Shown here in pieces: positions 15,741 through 24,740 of a stretch of DNA of 64,000 nt. The notes beneath the pieces are model-generated. The model was given only the letters and a program-made list of their open reading frames with translations. It did not search any database and had not been told where the DNA came from. This stretch comes from Clostridia bacterium. Lineage in GTDB: Bacteria; Bacillota; Clostridia; Oscillospirales; Acutalibacteraceae. A program made the position numbers and the translations under genes. The stretch covers positions 52,706 through 116,705 of the forward strand of contig JAFRRP010000039.1 of the NCBI GenBank assembly GCA_017428085.1, given 5' to 3'. The stretch's first letter is position 1. Each line of letters starts with the position of its first letter.

Positions 15741-17681
15741 ATGAAAAACGTCTATATGGTGCAGCCTTGCGACGTAAGTGGGATCGGCGAAAACGAGTCC
15801 ACTTATCTTCCCTATGCATCCGGACTGCTGGTGGCGAACGCGTTTCAGGATGAAACGGTAAGATCTCACTGCCGGTTTGGTCGGTTTGTTTACCGGAAAG
15901 AAAATATTGATGATGCCATCGCTTCCTTTAACGATCCTATTGCCGTCGGGTTTTCCACCTATATCTGGAATTATGAGTATAACAAGGAATTTGCCCGCAG
16001 ACTGAAACGGAAATATCCCGACTGCATCACGGTGTTTGGCGGACACAACGTCCGCATGGATTCCTGCGAGCAGCTGGAGGAGTACCCGTTTATCGATTTT
16101 CTGGTCCACGGGGAAGGGGAGATCGCCTTTGCCGATATCCTGCTCCATCAATGTACCGACGGCATTTTCGCGGATATCCCGAATATCTCCTACCGGGCAA
16201 ACGGCATTCCCGTCAAAAACCGAGCCGAAAGGATCTGTACGCTTGATTATCCTTCGCCGTATCTGGACGGCTGGTTTGACGATATTTTAAAAAACGACCC
16301 GATCCGCTTTTCCGTTTTATTTGAAACGAACCGCGGCTGCCCGTTCAAATGTGCCTACTGTGATTGGGGCAGCCTTGGCCTTACCATGCGCCAGTTCCCC
16401 ATCGAGCGCGTTTATGCGGAGCTGGACTGGTTCGGCGCCCACAACATCGATTTCTGCTTCTGCATCGATTCCAATTTCGGTATGTTCCCGCGGGATTATG
16501 AGATCGTGGACGAGTTTTTGAGGGTCAAAGAAAAATACGGCCAGCCGGAGGTCTTTAAATGCTGCACCACCGAGGGCGGCGGGGAAAAGGAATTTAACAT
16601 CAACAAAAAGCTGAACGACTGCGGTATCTTCAAGGGCGCTTCGCTGGCGCTGCAGACGCTGGCGCCGGAGGCGCTGGAAAATATCGGCCGTAAGAACATG
16701 ACCATCGACAAATTCCGCAAGCTTACCGCCATGTACAACGCGGCGGGCATTACGGCGTATTCCGAGGTGATCTACGGGCTGCCCGGCGAGACCTACGAGT
16801 CGTTTTCCGGCAACCTTGATCTGATCATTCGCTCCGGTACCACCAAAAGCTTTTTTATGCACTACTGCGAGCTGTTGATGAATTCCAAACTCGGCAGTAA
16901 GGAGAGCATTGAAAAATTCAAGATCAAAACGGCCAAGCTGCCCTATACGCAATTCCACGCCATCGGCGACAGCGAGGTCATGGAATACCAGAACATCATC
17001 GTTTCCACCTATTCCATGGATTACGATTCCTGGGTAAAGACCTGTATCTTCGGGCTGGTCATCCAGTGCTTCTATTACATGGGATTTCTGCAGTGTCCGG
17101 CGCAATACCTGTATTTTGAGCACGGCGTCAGCTACAAAACGTTTTTTGAGGCGTTCATCTCGTTTGCCGCCGCCCATCCCGATACGGTCATCGGGGAGTA
17201 CTACCGCAACATGTACGGCAAGCTCAGCGCCCTCAACCGGGGCGAGCCGCTCAGCGTGGCGCACGTTAACCCTGCGTTCGGCATGATGGAATACCCGCTG
17301 GAAGAGGCCATGTATCTGGAGTGTATCATCAAGGCGGACCGCTTTTTTGACGAATTCGCCGGATTTGTGAAGACGTTTGCGCCGCAGGACGATTTGCTGA
17401 AAGAGGTCGTTGCCTATCAGAAGTTGATCCTGCGCAAGCCCGACGACACGGAGGCCGAAGCGGCTTTCTCCGCGGATTTCGGCACGTATTTCCGTCGCAT
17501 TTCTGTCAACGATTACAGTCCGCTTGTACGGAAAAACAATGTGCTGCGTACGGTCAACAGATATCCCTCTCCCACGCTGGAGGAATACGCGCGCAAAAAC
17601 GTCTGGTACGGTCGAAAGCATTCCCGGAATATCTATTCCGAAAGTGAGATCACGGTGGAGGAACGGAGAATTACGGCATGA
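15741..17681 (+). CDS. B12-binding domain radical SAM enzyme, paralogue 2
   Basis: 646 residues, starting MKNVYMVQPCDVSG at ATG 15741 with AAAGGTGAG upstream; an in-frame ATG at 15720 lies inside the preceding gene and is less likely. The B12-binding domain (1-150) has VFGGHN and VHGEGE. The radical SAM cluster is CPFKCAYC (Cys200, 204, 207) in ETNRGCPFKCAYCDWG. Next come EGGGEKEFN and the C-terminal part with AVxPxFGMMEYPLEEA-like sequence. It is very close to the following gene, a recent tandem duplication, and more distant from the copy at 2063. Its substrate is unknown; placement after a GT2 and a CDP-sugar gene favours a sugar or lipid-linked glycan. Confidence 0.85.
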   Translation: MKNVYMVQPCDVSGIGENESTYLPYASGLLVANAFQDETVRSHCRFGRFVYRKENIDDAIASFNDPIAVGFSTYIWNYEYNKEFARRLKRKYPDCITVFGGHNVRMDSCEQLEEYPFIDFLVHGEGEIAFADILLHQCTDGIFADIPNISYRANGIPVKNRAERICTLDYPSPYLDGWFDDILKNDPIRFSVLFETNRGCPFKCAYCDWGSLGLTMRQFPIERVYAELDWFGAHNIDFCFCIDSNFGMFPRDYEIVDEFLRVKEKYGQPEVFKCCTTEGGGEKEFNINKKLNDCGIFKGASLALQTLAPEALENIGRKNMTIDKFRKLTAMYNAAGITAYSEVIYGLPGETYESFSGNLDLIIRSGTTKSFFMHYCELLMNSKLGSKESIEKFKIKTAKLPYTQFHAIGDSEVMEYQNIIVSTYSMDYDSWVKTCIFGLVIQCFYYMGFLQCPAQYLYFEHGVSYKTFFEAFISFAAAHPDTVIGEYYRNMYGKLSALNRGEPLSVAHVNPAFGMMEYPLEEAMYLECIIKADRFFDEFAGFVKTFAPQDDLLKEVVAYQKLILRKPDDTEAEAAFSADFGTYFRRISVNDYSPLVRKNNVLRTVNRYPSPTLEEYARKNVWYGRKHSRNIYSESEITVEERRITA

Positions 17682-19606
17682 AGAATATCTATATGCTTCA
17701 GCCGTGCGATACCCACGGCGCCGGAAAGGATGAATCCGCTTACCTGCCCTATGCCACAGGGCTTTTGGTGGCGTGCGCGTTTCAGAATGAAACGGTGAAG
17801 GCCAACTACCGGATGAAGCGGTTCATCTATAAAAAAGAAGATATCGACGAAGCGATATCTTCTATGGAGGAGCCAGCCGTGATCGGCTTTTCCACCTATC
17901 TTTGGAATTTTGAGTATAACATTGCGTTTGCCCGTCGGGTAAAGGAGCGTTATCCCGACTGTACGGTGATCTTCGGCGGGCACAACGTCAGCAACCGGTC
18001 CTGCGCTCAGCTGGATGAATACCCGTTTATTGATTTTCTGGTCCACGGGGAAGGGGAGCCGGCGTTCCTTGGTATCCTGCTGCACCTGTGTACGGACGGG
18101 GATTTTTCCGCGGTACCGAATATCTCCTATCGTAAAAACGGCGTTGCGGTCAAAAACCCCATGGAAAAATTCTGCACCGTCGATTACCCCTCACCCTATC
18201 TGGAGGGCTGGTTCGACGAGATCCTGGAAAACGACGATATCACATTTTCCGCGCTGATGGAAACCAACCGGGGCTGCCCGTTCCACTGTGCCTACTGCGA
18301 CTGGGGCAGCATCGACCTGAAGATGCGGCAGTTTCCTATTGAGCGTGTTATCGCGGAAATGGAGTGGTTCGCGAAAAAAAAGATCGCGTTCTGCTTCTGC
18401 ATCGATTCTAACTTCGGTATGTTCCCCCGGGACTACGACATCGTGGACGCTTTCCTGGAGATCAAGGCGCGTACCGGTTACCCGGAGATGTTCAAATGCT
18501 GCACCACCGAGGGCGGCGGCGACAAGGAATTCAATATCAACAAAAAGCTGAACGACTGCGGTATCCTCAAAGGCGCCTCGCTGGCGCTGCAGACGCTTTC
18601 CCCGGAGGCGCTTGCCAACATCGGCCGCAGGAACATGCCGCTGGAAAAATACAGCCGCCTGACCGCGAAGTATAACGAGGCGGGCATCCCCACCTATTCC
18701 GAGCTGATCTACGGAATGCCGGGGGAGACTTACGACAGCTTTGCCGACAACATGAGCTTTATGCTGGAGTGCGGCACCACCAAGGGGTGCTTTGTTCACT
18801 ACTGTGAGCTGCTGCCGAATTCCGCGCTGGGCGATCCGGCGAATGTGGAAAAATTCCAAATCAAGACCGCGAAGATCCCCTATACGCAGTTCCACTGCAG
18901 CCCGGAGCGGATCGTGCAGGAATACTCCAACATCATCATTTCCACCTATTCTATGGATTACGCCATGTGGGTCAGGACCGTCCGGTTCGGCCTGTTCGTG
19001 CAGTGCTTCCATTTCATGGGGCTGCTGCAGTGCTTCGCGAAATACCTGTTTTATGAGAAGGGCCTTTCTTACCGGGCCTTTTACGAGCGGCTGATCGACT
19101 TTGCCCTTGCGCATCCGGAAACGCTGATCGGCAGCTGCTGCGCCAGGGTCACCGCCAACCTCAGCGCCTATGACCGCGGCGAAATGATCTCAAGGGTTTT
19201 CGTCGATCCCGATTTCGGCGGTATCGAATACCCGATGGAAGAGGGCATGTGCCTGGAAGTCATGCGGGAGAAGGACCGGTTCTTTGATGAGATCGCCGCC
19301 TTTGTCGATACGCTGGAGATCGATCCGGATCTTCGGGGGGATCTCCTCAAATACCAGCGGGCGCTGCTGCGCGGACCGGGTGAAACGGTGAAGACCGAGC
19401 GATACGGTTACGATCTGATGGATTATTTCAACGGTATCAATATCGGGAAATATGCGCCGCCGGCAAAAGCCCCGTGCGAGATCACTTACACCAACGGATG
19501 GGAGCGGGATAACCTTACGGATTACGCCACATGGGTCGTCTGGTACGGAAGAAAATCCGCCAGAACGATGTATTCCGGCGGAGAGATGAATTTGATTCGA
19601 TTGTAA
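17678..19606 (+). CDS. B12-binding domain radical SAM enzyme, paralogue 3
   Basis: 642 residues. The ATG overlaps the previous stop by four bases (ATGA), so the two are translationally coupled. Same architecture as paralogue 2: N-terminal B12-binding domain with IFGGHN, radical SAM motif CPFHCAYC (Cys200, 204, 207), the shared EGGGDKEFNINKKLNDCG segment and a long C-terminal region. The two proteins may act in sequence, or form a heteromer. The gene converges with the small minus-strand radical SAM gene, with only 6 bases between their stops and no terminator between them. Confidence 0.85.
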   Translation: MKNIYMLQPCDTHGAGKDESAYLPYATGLLVACAFQNETVKANYRMKRFIYKKEDIDEAISSMEEPAVIGFSTYLWNFEYNIAFARRVKERYPDCTVIFGGHNVSNRSCAQLDEYPFIDFLVHGEGEPAFLGILLHLCTDGDFSAVPNISYRKNGVAVKNPMEKFCTVDYPSPYLEGWFDEILENDDITFSALMETNRGCPFHCAYCDWGSIDLKMRQFPIERVIAEMEWFAKKKIAFCFCIDSNFGMFPRDYDIVDAFLEIKARTGYPEMFKCCTTEGGGDKEFNINKKLNDCGILKGASLALQTLSPEALANIGRRNMPLEKYSRLTAKYNEAGIPTYSELIYGMPGETYDSFADNMSFMLECGTTKGCFVHYCELLPNSALGDPANVEKFQIKTAKIPYTQFHCSPERIVQEYSNIIISTYSMDYAMWVRTVRFGLFVQCFHFMGLLQCFAKYLFYEKGLSYRAFYERLIDFALAHPETLIGSCCARVTANLSAYDRGEMISRVFVDPDFGGIEYPMEEGMCLEVMREKDRFFDEIAAFVDTLEIDPDLRGDLLKYQRALLRGPGETVKTERYGYDLMDYFNGINIGKYAPPAKAPCEITYTNGWERDNLTDYATWVVWYGRKSARTMYSGGEMNLIRL

Positions 19607-19612
19607 GGCCGT

Positions 19613-20500
19613 TTATTTCCAGTTCCTTTTCTGAATGATGGAGCGCAGCAGTTTGGCGGGCGTTTTTAATACGGATTGAGCGACCGGTGCCACCGCCGTA
19701 TTCAGAAAGCTGTCTTTGATCAGCCAGTCGTATTTGTCAGCCTTATCGCTTTTTACGCCTCCCTGCCACTTATAGGGAACGGCCCCCCTGCCGCAGCATT
19801 TACAGAATTCGTGCGGCTTCGTAAAACGGCGGATGATTTCACCGCCCGTTATATCGGAATAAATGTCCACGCAGTCCGTTTCGGGAAAACTGAGACCGTA
19901 TTCCGCGTTCAGCCGGCCGATGCAGTGGGCATAAGAGCAGGGCGACAGCTTGCCGTGGCTGAGCATGTGGCAGTGGGTGAAAATACAATTGCGGAATGCC
20001 GGGGCGGGGTCGTCGGACGGGTGTTCGAGGATCGTGCGGACGAAACAGTTCATCGGGAACCCGAGATCGTACTCCACTTCAAACGGTTCCAACCGTTCTT
20101 TGATCTGCGGAAACATCTTTCGCGTGGGCGGATAGTTGGAAATGTCGAACCTGCAGTCGTATTCCTTGATCGTCTGCAGTGTTTCGTCGGAGAGCCTCGG
20201 GATCAGCAGCCCGTTGGTGACGATACGGAGATCGGTTTTCGGAAAAATATCACGGCAAATGCGGACATAATCCGTCAGATGCGGATTCAGCAGCGGCTCG
20301 CCGCCCATCAGCCGGATCTTGTCGACGCCCGAAAACAGCTCCGCCAGCCGCTGGAAATCCTTGACGAATTCTTCCAGCTCATAAATCTTTTTTTCTTTGA
20401 CGAGATTGGAAAAATCACAGCATCCCCTGCAGTTGAGGTTGCAGTATTCCGTGATCTCAATTTCCAAATAGTCAAGAACGGGTCTTGCCGGATCTGTCAT
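19613..20500 (-). CDS. Small radical SAM protein, SPASM-like cysteines
   Basis: 295 residues. The radical SAM motif is near the N terminus, YCNLNCRGCCDFS (Cys20, 24, 27), followed by the GGEPLLNPHL segment that contacts the S-adenosylmethionine region and by VTNGLL. A cysteine-rich stretch (FCKCCGRG) at the C-terminal side could hold an auxiliary cluster, though it is shorter than a full SPASM domain. It has no B12 domain, unlike the three plus-strand radical SAM enzymes. Read from ATG 20500, with AAGGATGG 12 bases upstream and a consensus promoter. Such proteins often modify sugars or peptides in surface-glycan loci; the substrate is not evident. Confidence 0.85.
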   Translation of the reverse strand: MTDPARPVLDYLEIEITEYCNLNCRGCCDFSNLVKEKKIYELEEFVKDFQRLAELFSGVDKIRLMGGEPLLNPHLTDYVRICRDIFPKTDLRIVTNGLLIPRLSDETLQTIKEYDCRFDISNYPPTRKMFPQIKERLEPFEVEYDLGFPMNCFVRTILEHPSDDPAPAFRNCIFTHCHMLSHGKLSPCSYAHCIGRLNAEYGLSFPETDCVDIYSDITGGEIIRRFTKPHEFCKCCGRGAVPYKWQGGVKSDKADKYDWLIKDSFLNTAVAPVAQSVLKTPAKLLRSIIQKRNWK

Positions 20501-20534
20501 CGTTTGAATAATCCATCCTTATGTTGATGGTCAT

Positions 20535-20563
20535 ATTATAATCATCCCGGACGGATTTGTCAA
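20535..20563 (-). promoter_or_regulatory. Promoter of the minus-strand radical SAM gene
   Basis: On the minus strand TTGACA (20563-20558), a 17-base spacer and TATAAT (20540-20535), perfect consensus. The leader would be about 30 bases. Confidence 0.8.
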
Positions 20564-20649
20564 ACGGAAGGTATCATTGTCACGCCATATCCGCTGTACA
20601 TCATTGTTTTGTTGCCCTATCGCGGCGCAGACAAAGCGGGGGATGTTTA

Positions 20650-21909
20650 ATGTTGAAGGAAAAAATATACAAAGCAAAACGGACGATCTATCCCGCCTAT
20701 GCCGCTGTACGCGGCTGCATGGGCCGTTTTGCGGTGCGTTGGTTTTCCCTTCCTCTGCTGATCCTCTTTGCGTTCGGGTGTTTTGCGCTGGTAACGCATC
20801 TGGAAGGGTACCGGCTGGGCGGGCTGAAGGTGTCCCTTTATGTCTATCAGTTTTATCTTTGTGATTACAGTGTTGGTTTTTGCTCGCGGCTGCTGGTCGG
20901 CGCGGTCGTCACGTTTTTTGCCGACGTTGTTTCCACAGACCTGATGGATGTGATCATCAATGTGTCTGTCATTCTGTCGCTTGTCCTTCAGGCGGCTGCC
21001 GCCGGCGTCATTCTGCGGATCGCCATGAAGCGGGGGAGCCTGCTGTGCTGCGGGATCGTGTTGCTGTTTCTGTGCAGCCCGCTTGCGATCAAACAGAACA
21101 TGGAAATGCCCGGGCATGTTGATATTTATTTGCTGCTGCTGTTCCTGTTGTGGCTTGCCTGTTACCGTACGCCTGCCGTTTATTGGATCACGCCGCCCCT
21201 GTGTCTTGTCGGCATGGCGATCCATATCGAGTTTTTTTGCATGTTCCTTCCGCCGATGCTTATTCTGCTGATGTACAGAGCGGCGGCGTGGGAAAAGAAG
21301 CGCGCAAGGGTCTGTTCGGCGGTTTCTTTGGCCGCTTCCTCGGCTGTTTCCGCCGGTTCTCTGATATGGTTCGTGGCATTTGCGAATAAGCATCTGAAGA
21401 TGACAGCGGACGAGTTTTATTACCGGATGCTGGCGCGATTTCGAACAGATCCCGTGACGAGGAACGCCAATAACTACCGCATAGGGACGCCTATCTTCAA
21501 GCCTTACTTCGACGCGCATTTATTCGGAGAAGGGGATCTGCAGTTGAATGCAGCGTTGACCGGAAAGACCAATGAAGTATTCGTCTTTAATACCCCTTCC
21601 GATTACTTGCAGTTTATGTTTGCTTTTGCGAAATACGGTTGGAACGATTGGAAACACGAAATCGTTGTTTTTATCCCCATCGCCGTGATCATGTGTCTGA
21701 TTTGGGGAATTTGCGCCGTAAAAGAAAAAGGCCTGAAACGGTTTGTTTTCTTTTGCTTTGCCGCCCAGATGCTGGTTTTGGTCCCCGAGGTCATGGTTTC
21801 TACGGATGCCTGGCGGTTCATTACCGCTGCGTTTATTTCGCAGTTCGCTGTTTTCTTTGCCGTATATTACGATGAAAAGTCTCGATTGAACCGTTTGCTT
21901 CGGTTGTAA
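20650..21909 (+). CDS. Polytopic membrane protein, paralogue of the 13458 gene
   Basis: 419 residues from ATG 20650, which has a GGGGGA-type ribosome binding site; the frame runs back to 20557, but that extension is unlike the paralogue. About ten membrane helices begin near residue 37. CDYSVGFCSRLLVGAV follows the first helix, as in the 13458 protein, and later comes DEFYYRMLARF and PIFKPYFD. It lacks the long coiled-coil N terminus of its paralogue. The sequence suggests the same class of envelope glycan protein. It probably starts the run of genes leading to the YfhO and CotH-like genes. Confidence 0.75.
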   Translation: MLKEKIYKAKRTIYPAYAAVRGCMGRFAVRWFSLPLLILFAFGCFALVTHLEGYRLGGLKVSLYVYQFYLCDYSVGFCSRLLVGAVVTFFADVVSTDLMDVIINVSVILSLVLQAAAAGVILRIAMKRGSLLCCGIVLLFLCSPLAIKQNMEMPGHVDIYLLLLFLLWLACYRTPAVYWITPPLCLVGMAIHIEFFCMFLPPMLILLMYRAAAWEKKRARVCSAVSLAASSAVSAGSLIWFVAFANKHLKMTADEFYYRMLARFRTDPVTRNANNYRIGTPIFKPYFDAHLFGEGDLQLNAALTGKTNEVFVFNTPSDYLQFMFAFAKYGWNDWKHEIVVFIPIAVIMCLIWGICAVKEKGLKRFVFFCFAAQMLVLVPEVMVSTDAWRFITAAFISQFAVFFAVYYDEKSRLNRLLRL

Positions 21910-21962
21910 ACGCGCTGCGATTTGTGAGCAGAATGACAGATTGATATAGGAGAATCGCTGCT

Positions 21963-24740
21963 ATGTCAAACAAAAGAATAACAAAAAACAATCTGGGAAA
22001 AGGAAATCGCCGTCTGCTGTTGTGGTGCGCGGCTGCGTTTGTCATGACGCTGGCCGCGACGATGATTGCGGTCGGGGTGAAAGGTATTTTCCCTTTCGGG
22101 AAGCTGTCCATTTATTACAGCGACCTGATCTATGAGTTTTCCGTCTTCCTGACCGAGCTCTGGCGAAAAGTCCACGCCGGCGGCAGCCTGTTTTATTCAT
22201 GGAAAACCGGTTTGGGCGGCGTCTTTTGGGGTAATCTGCTGGACTATGTCTCCTCTCCGCTGAATTTGCTTGTGCTTCTTGTTAAGGAGAGCCAAATTGA
22301 CGAGGCCATCGCAGTGCTGATCTATCTGCGGCAGGCTCTGGCGGCGGCGTTCATGTGTTTCTTCCTGTGTCGTCGCAGGGGCGGGCAGGCCTCTTTCCCC
22401 GGGGCGCTGTGCGGCTTTTTATATGCCGTCTGCGGTTGGTTCTGCGGATATTATTATTCTATTATCTGGTTGGATGCCTTCATGCTGATGCCGCTGCTGC
22501 TGTTGGGGATCGAGCGGATCATCGATCAACGCCGCCCGGGGCTGTATTTCGCCATGTTTACGGTCATTCTTCTTTCCAACTTTTACATGGCTTATTGCGT
22601 TGCGGTATTCGCGATCGTCTATTGGCTATATTATTTCTTTGCTTACTATGACGTTCCGGAATTTGCGGAAACGAAGGGACAAAAGCAGAAGACGCCGTTT
22701 TTCCGTTCCCGTTTTTTTACCGCCGGAACGGTATTCGCCGTTTCGTCGGTCCTGTCCGTGCTTTGCCTGGCGGTTTTGTTTGTTCCCCTGCTGCAGCAGG
22801 TTTCCCGGAATCAGGCCAATGCCGACGTTTCCTCCGCCGCCGATTGGTTCGGCAGTTTTGCGAAACATGTTGACGCGCTTTTTTCCGGAGCGCGTTCGCC
22901 GTCAAATTCTTTGCAGCATTATCCTGCCATCTATACGGGGGTGCTGGTTTTCGCTGCGGCGCCGCTGTTTTTCTTCCTGAAAAAGACGACAAAGCGGGGA
23001 AAAATCGCAACAGGCTTGTTGGCGGCGCTGATGGTGCTTTCCTTCAATCTGCCGCCGCTGGATTACGTCTGGCACGGCTTCCGGTTCCCCACCAATTTCC
23101 CGTTTCGCCAGTCGTTCTTTTTTTCGATCGTACTGGTGATCATGATCTACCGTGTTCTGACGGGCGTCAGGGAACTTCCCGGCAAGTCCATGTTCATTTT
23201 CATCGGCGCCGCCGCGGTGATCGTTGTCTGCGGCGTGGCGGTACTGCTGCGCCGGGAGGAGAACGGCGTCATCAGCCTTGGTGACTTTATTGTCACCGTT
23301 GTGCTGTTTCTGCTGTTCTGCGGAATGTTCGCGCTGCTTCGGTACGGCAAAAAAGAACAGTTGGCGGCGGCGACGGCGTTTCTTTTCCTGTTCAGCTTCT
23401 GCGACGGGACTTATACCTTCTTTTCCAATCTGCAGGTGATGGAGATGTACGCGGAACCCTATGCGGAAAAAGAAAAAGTAGACAGCGTCCTCGGCAGCGT
23501 CAACGAAGAACAGCTGTTTTATCGCACGGAAATGACAAACCTGTGGATCATTAACGATGGCGCTTTCTTTGATTATAACGGCATCCGGCAGTCCTCTTCT
23601 GTGGCGGCAGCGAAAACACTGAAGCTGATGAACAGCCTCGGATGCGATTCCAACCTGAACAATTTTATCGGATACAATACACAGACGCCTGTGTTCAACA
23701 GCATTTTTGGCGTAAAGTATTTGTTGGAGCAGAATTCGTACGCCGACTATTCCGGCGTTTCCTATCTCTCTTGCGCCGGTGAGTCCTACCGCTTTGCGGA
23801 AACGAAGGGCGATTATTCGCTCTACTGTTATGGAAATGCCCTGTCGCTTGGGTTTTCCGCGGATCGCGCTTTAACGGAATGGAAAGCCGAGGAGCACGCG
23901 GCGGAGGTCAATCAGAGTTCGTTCTACGCGGCGGCGGCTGGTTCCGATGAAAGCGTGCTGATCTACTGCGACGAGGAGGCGGAAGCCGTTGCGATCGCGG
24001 ATAACACAAACACGAAAGAGCTCGGCGATCATCTGTACCATATAGAAAAAAAGGAATTGGATGCGGAGGAAAAAGAGGAGGTGCCCGTCGGCGTATCGTT
24101 GAACATCAAAGCAAAGATCTCCGGCTGGCTATACGTTTGTGTGGAGGAGACGGAAGGTGCGTTTAACACCGTTTCTTTCTGGGCCGTCAATGAAGAGGCC
24201 GGAGATCGGCCCATGTTCAGCAGCGTGTCGAATTCCATCTGCTGCGCGGTGTATGACGCGAAAAAGGATGAGGAACTGACGATCGGTGTCAGCCCCACGG
24301 CGGATACCCCCTGTACGCTGCGCATCAGGGTGTTCCAGATCGATCCCGCCGTTCTGGGGCTCCAGCATGAGACAATAGCGAAAAGCGGACAGTTGGAACT
24401 GACGGAATTCTCCGATACGCATTTTGAAGGGACGATCGACGTTGCCGGGGGCAATCGCGTTCTTTGTGTCACCGTTCCCTACGATCCGGGCTGGACGGTA
24501 ACGCTGGATGGAAAAACGCTTTCCGAAGAAGAGTTTTCTTTGATCGGCGGTGCGCTGTACGGTATTCCGGTGGAAGAGGGCAGTCATACGGTGCGGTTTG
24601 ATTATTCGCTGCCGGGTCTGCCTTCCGGCGCTGTGATATCCTGCTGTGCCGCTGTTGCGGTCGTCGGTTTCTTCATTGCGCTGCGTAAAATGCGCGTTCG
24701 ATTGACGGAGGGACGATCCGCATCGGAGACAGAGCAATGA
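21963..24740 (+). CDS. YfhO-family membrane protein
   Basis: 925 residues. It opens with a helix then FPFGKLSIYYSDLIYEF and GLGGVFWGNLLDYVSSP, typical of the YfhO family, which in Bacillus and Listeria glycosylates lipoteichoic acid or other envelope polymers using lipid-linked sugars. About a dozen membrane helices fill residues 15-460. A roughly 430-residue extracellular part follows, and a last helix lies near residue 895. The end of the extracellular part has TVPYDPGWTVTLDGK, a common feature of the family. ATG 21963 has TAGGAGA upstream. The stop overlaps the next start (ATGA), so it is coupled to the CotH-like lipoproteins. Confidence 0.9.
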   Translation: MSNKRITKNNLGKGNRRLLLWCAAAFVMTLAATMIAVGVKGIFPFGKLSIYYSDLIYEFSVFLTELWRKVHAGGSLFYSWKTGLGGVFWGNLLDYVSSPLNLLVLLVKESQIDEAIAVLIYLRQALAAAFMCFFLCRRRGGQASFPGALCGFLYAVCGWFCGYYYSIIWLDAFMLMPLLLLGIERIIDQRRPGLYFAMFTVILLSNFYMAYCVAVFAIVYWLYYFFAYYDVPEFAETKGQKQKTPFFRSRFFTAGTVFAVSSVLSVLCLAVLFVPLLQQVSRNQANADVSSAADWFGSFAKHVDALFSGARSPSNSLQHYPAIYTGVLVFAAAPLFFFLKKTTKRGKIATGLLAALMVLSFNLPPLDYVWHGFRFPTNFPFRQSFFFSIVLVIMIYRVLTGVRELPGKSMFIFIGAAAVIVVCGVAVLLRREENGVISLGDFIVTVVLFLLFCGMFALLRYGKKEQLAAATAFLFLFSFCDGTYTFFSNLQVMEMYAEPYAEKEKVDSVLGSVNEEQLFYRTEMTNLWIINDGAFFDYNGIRQSSSVAAAKTLKLMNSLGCDSNLNNFIGYNTQTPVFNSIFGVKYLLEQNSYADYSGVSYLSCAGESYRFAETKGDYSLYCYGNALSLGFSADRALTEWKAEEHAAEVNQSSFYAAAAGSDESVLIYCDEEAEAVAIADNTNTKELGDHLYHIEKKELDAEEKEEVPVGVSLNIKAKISGWLYVCVEETEGAFNTVSFWAVNEEAGDRPMFSSVSNSICCAVYDAKKDEELTIGVSPTADTPCTLRIRVFQIDPAVLGLQHETIAKSGQLELTEFSDTHFEGTIDVAGGNRVLCVTVPYDPGWTVTLDGKTLSEEEFSLIGGALYGIPVEEGSHTVRFDYSLPGLPSGAVISCCAAVAVVGFFIALRKMRVRLTEGRSASETEQ

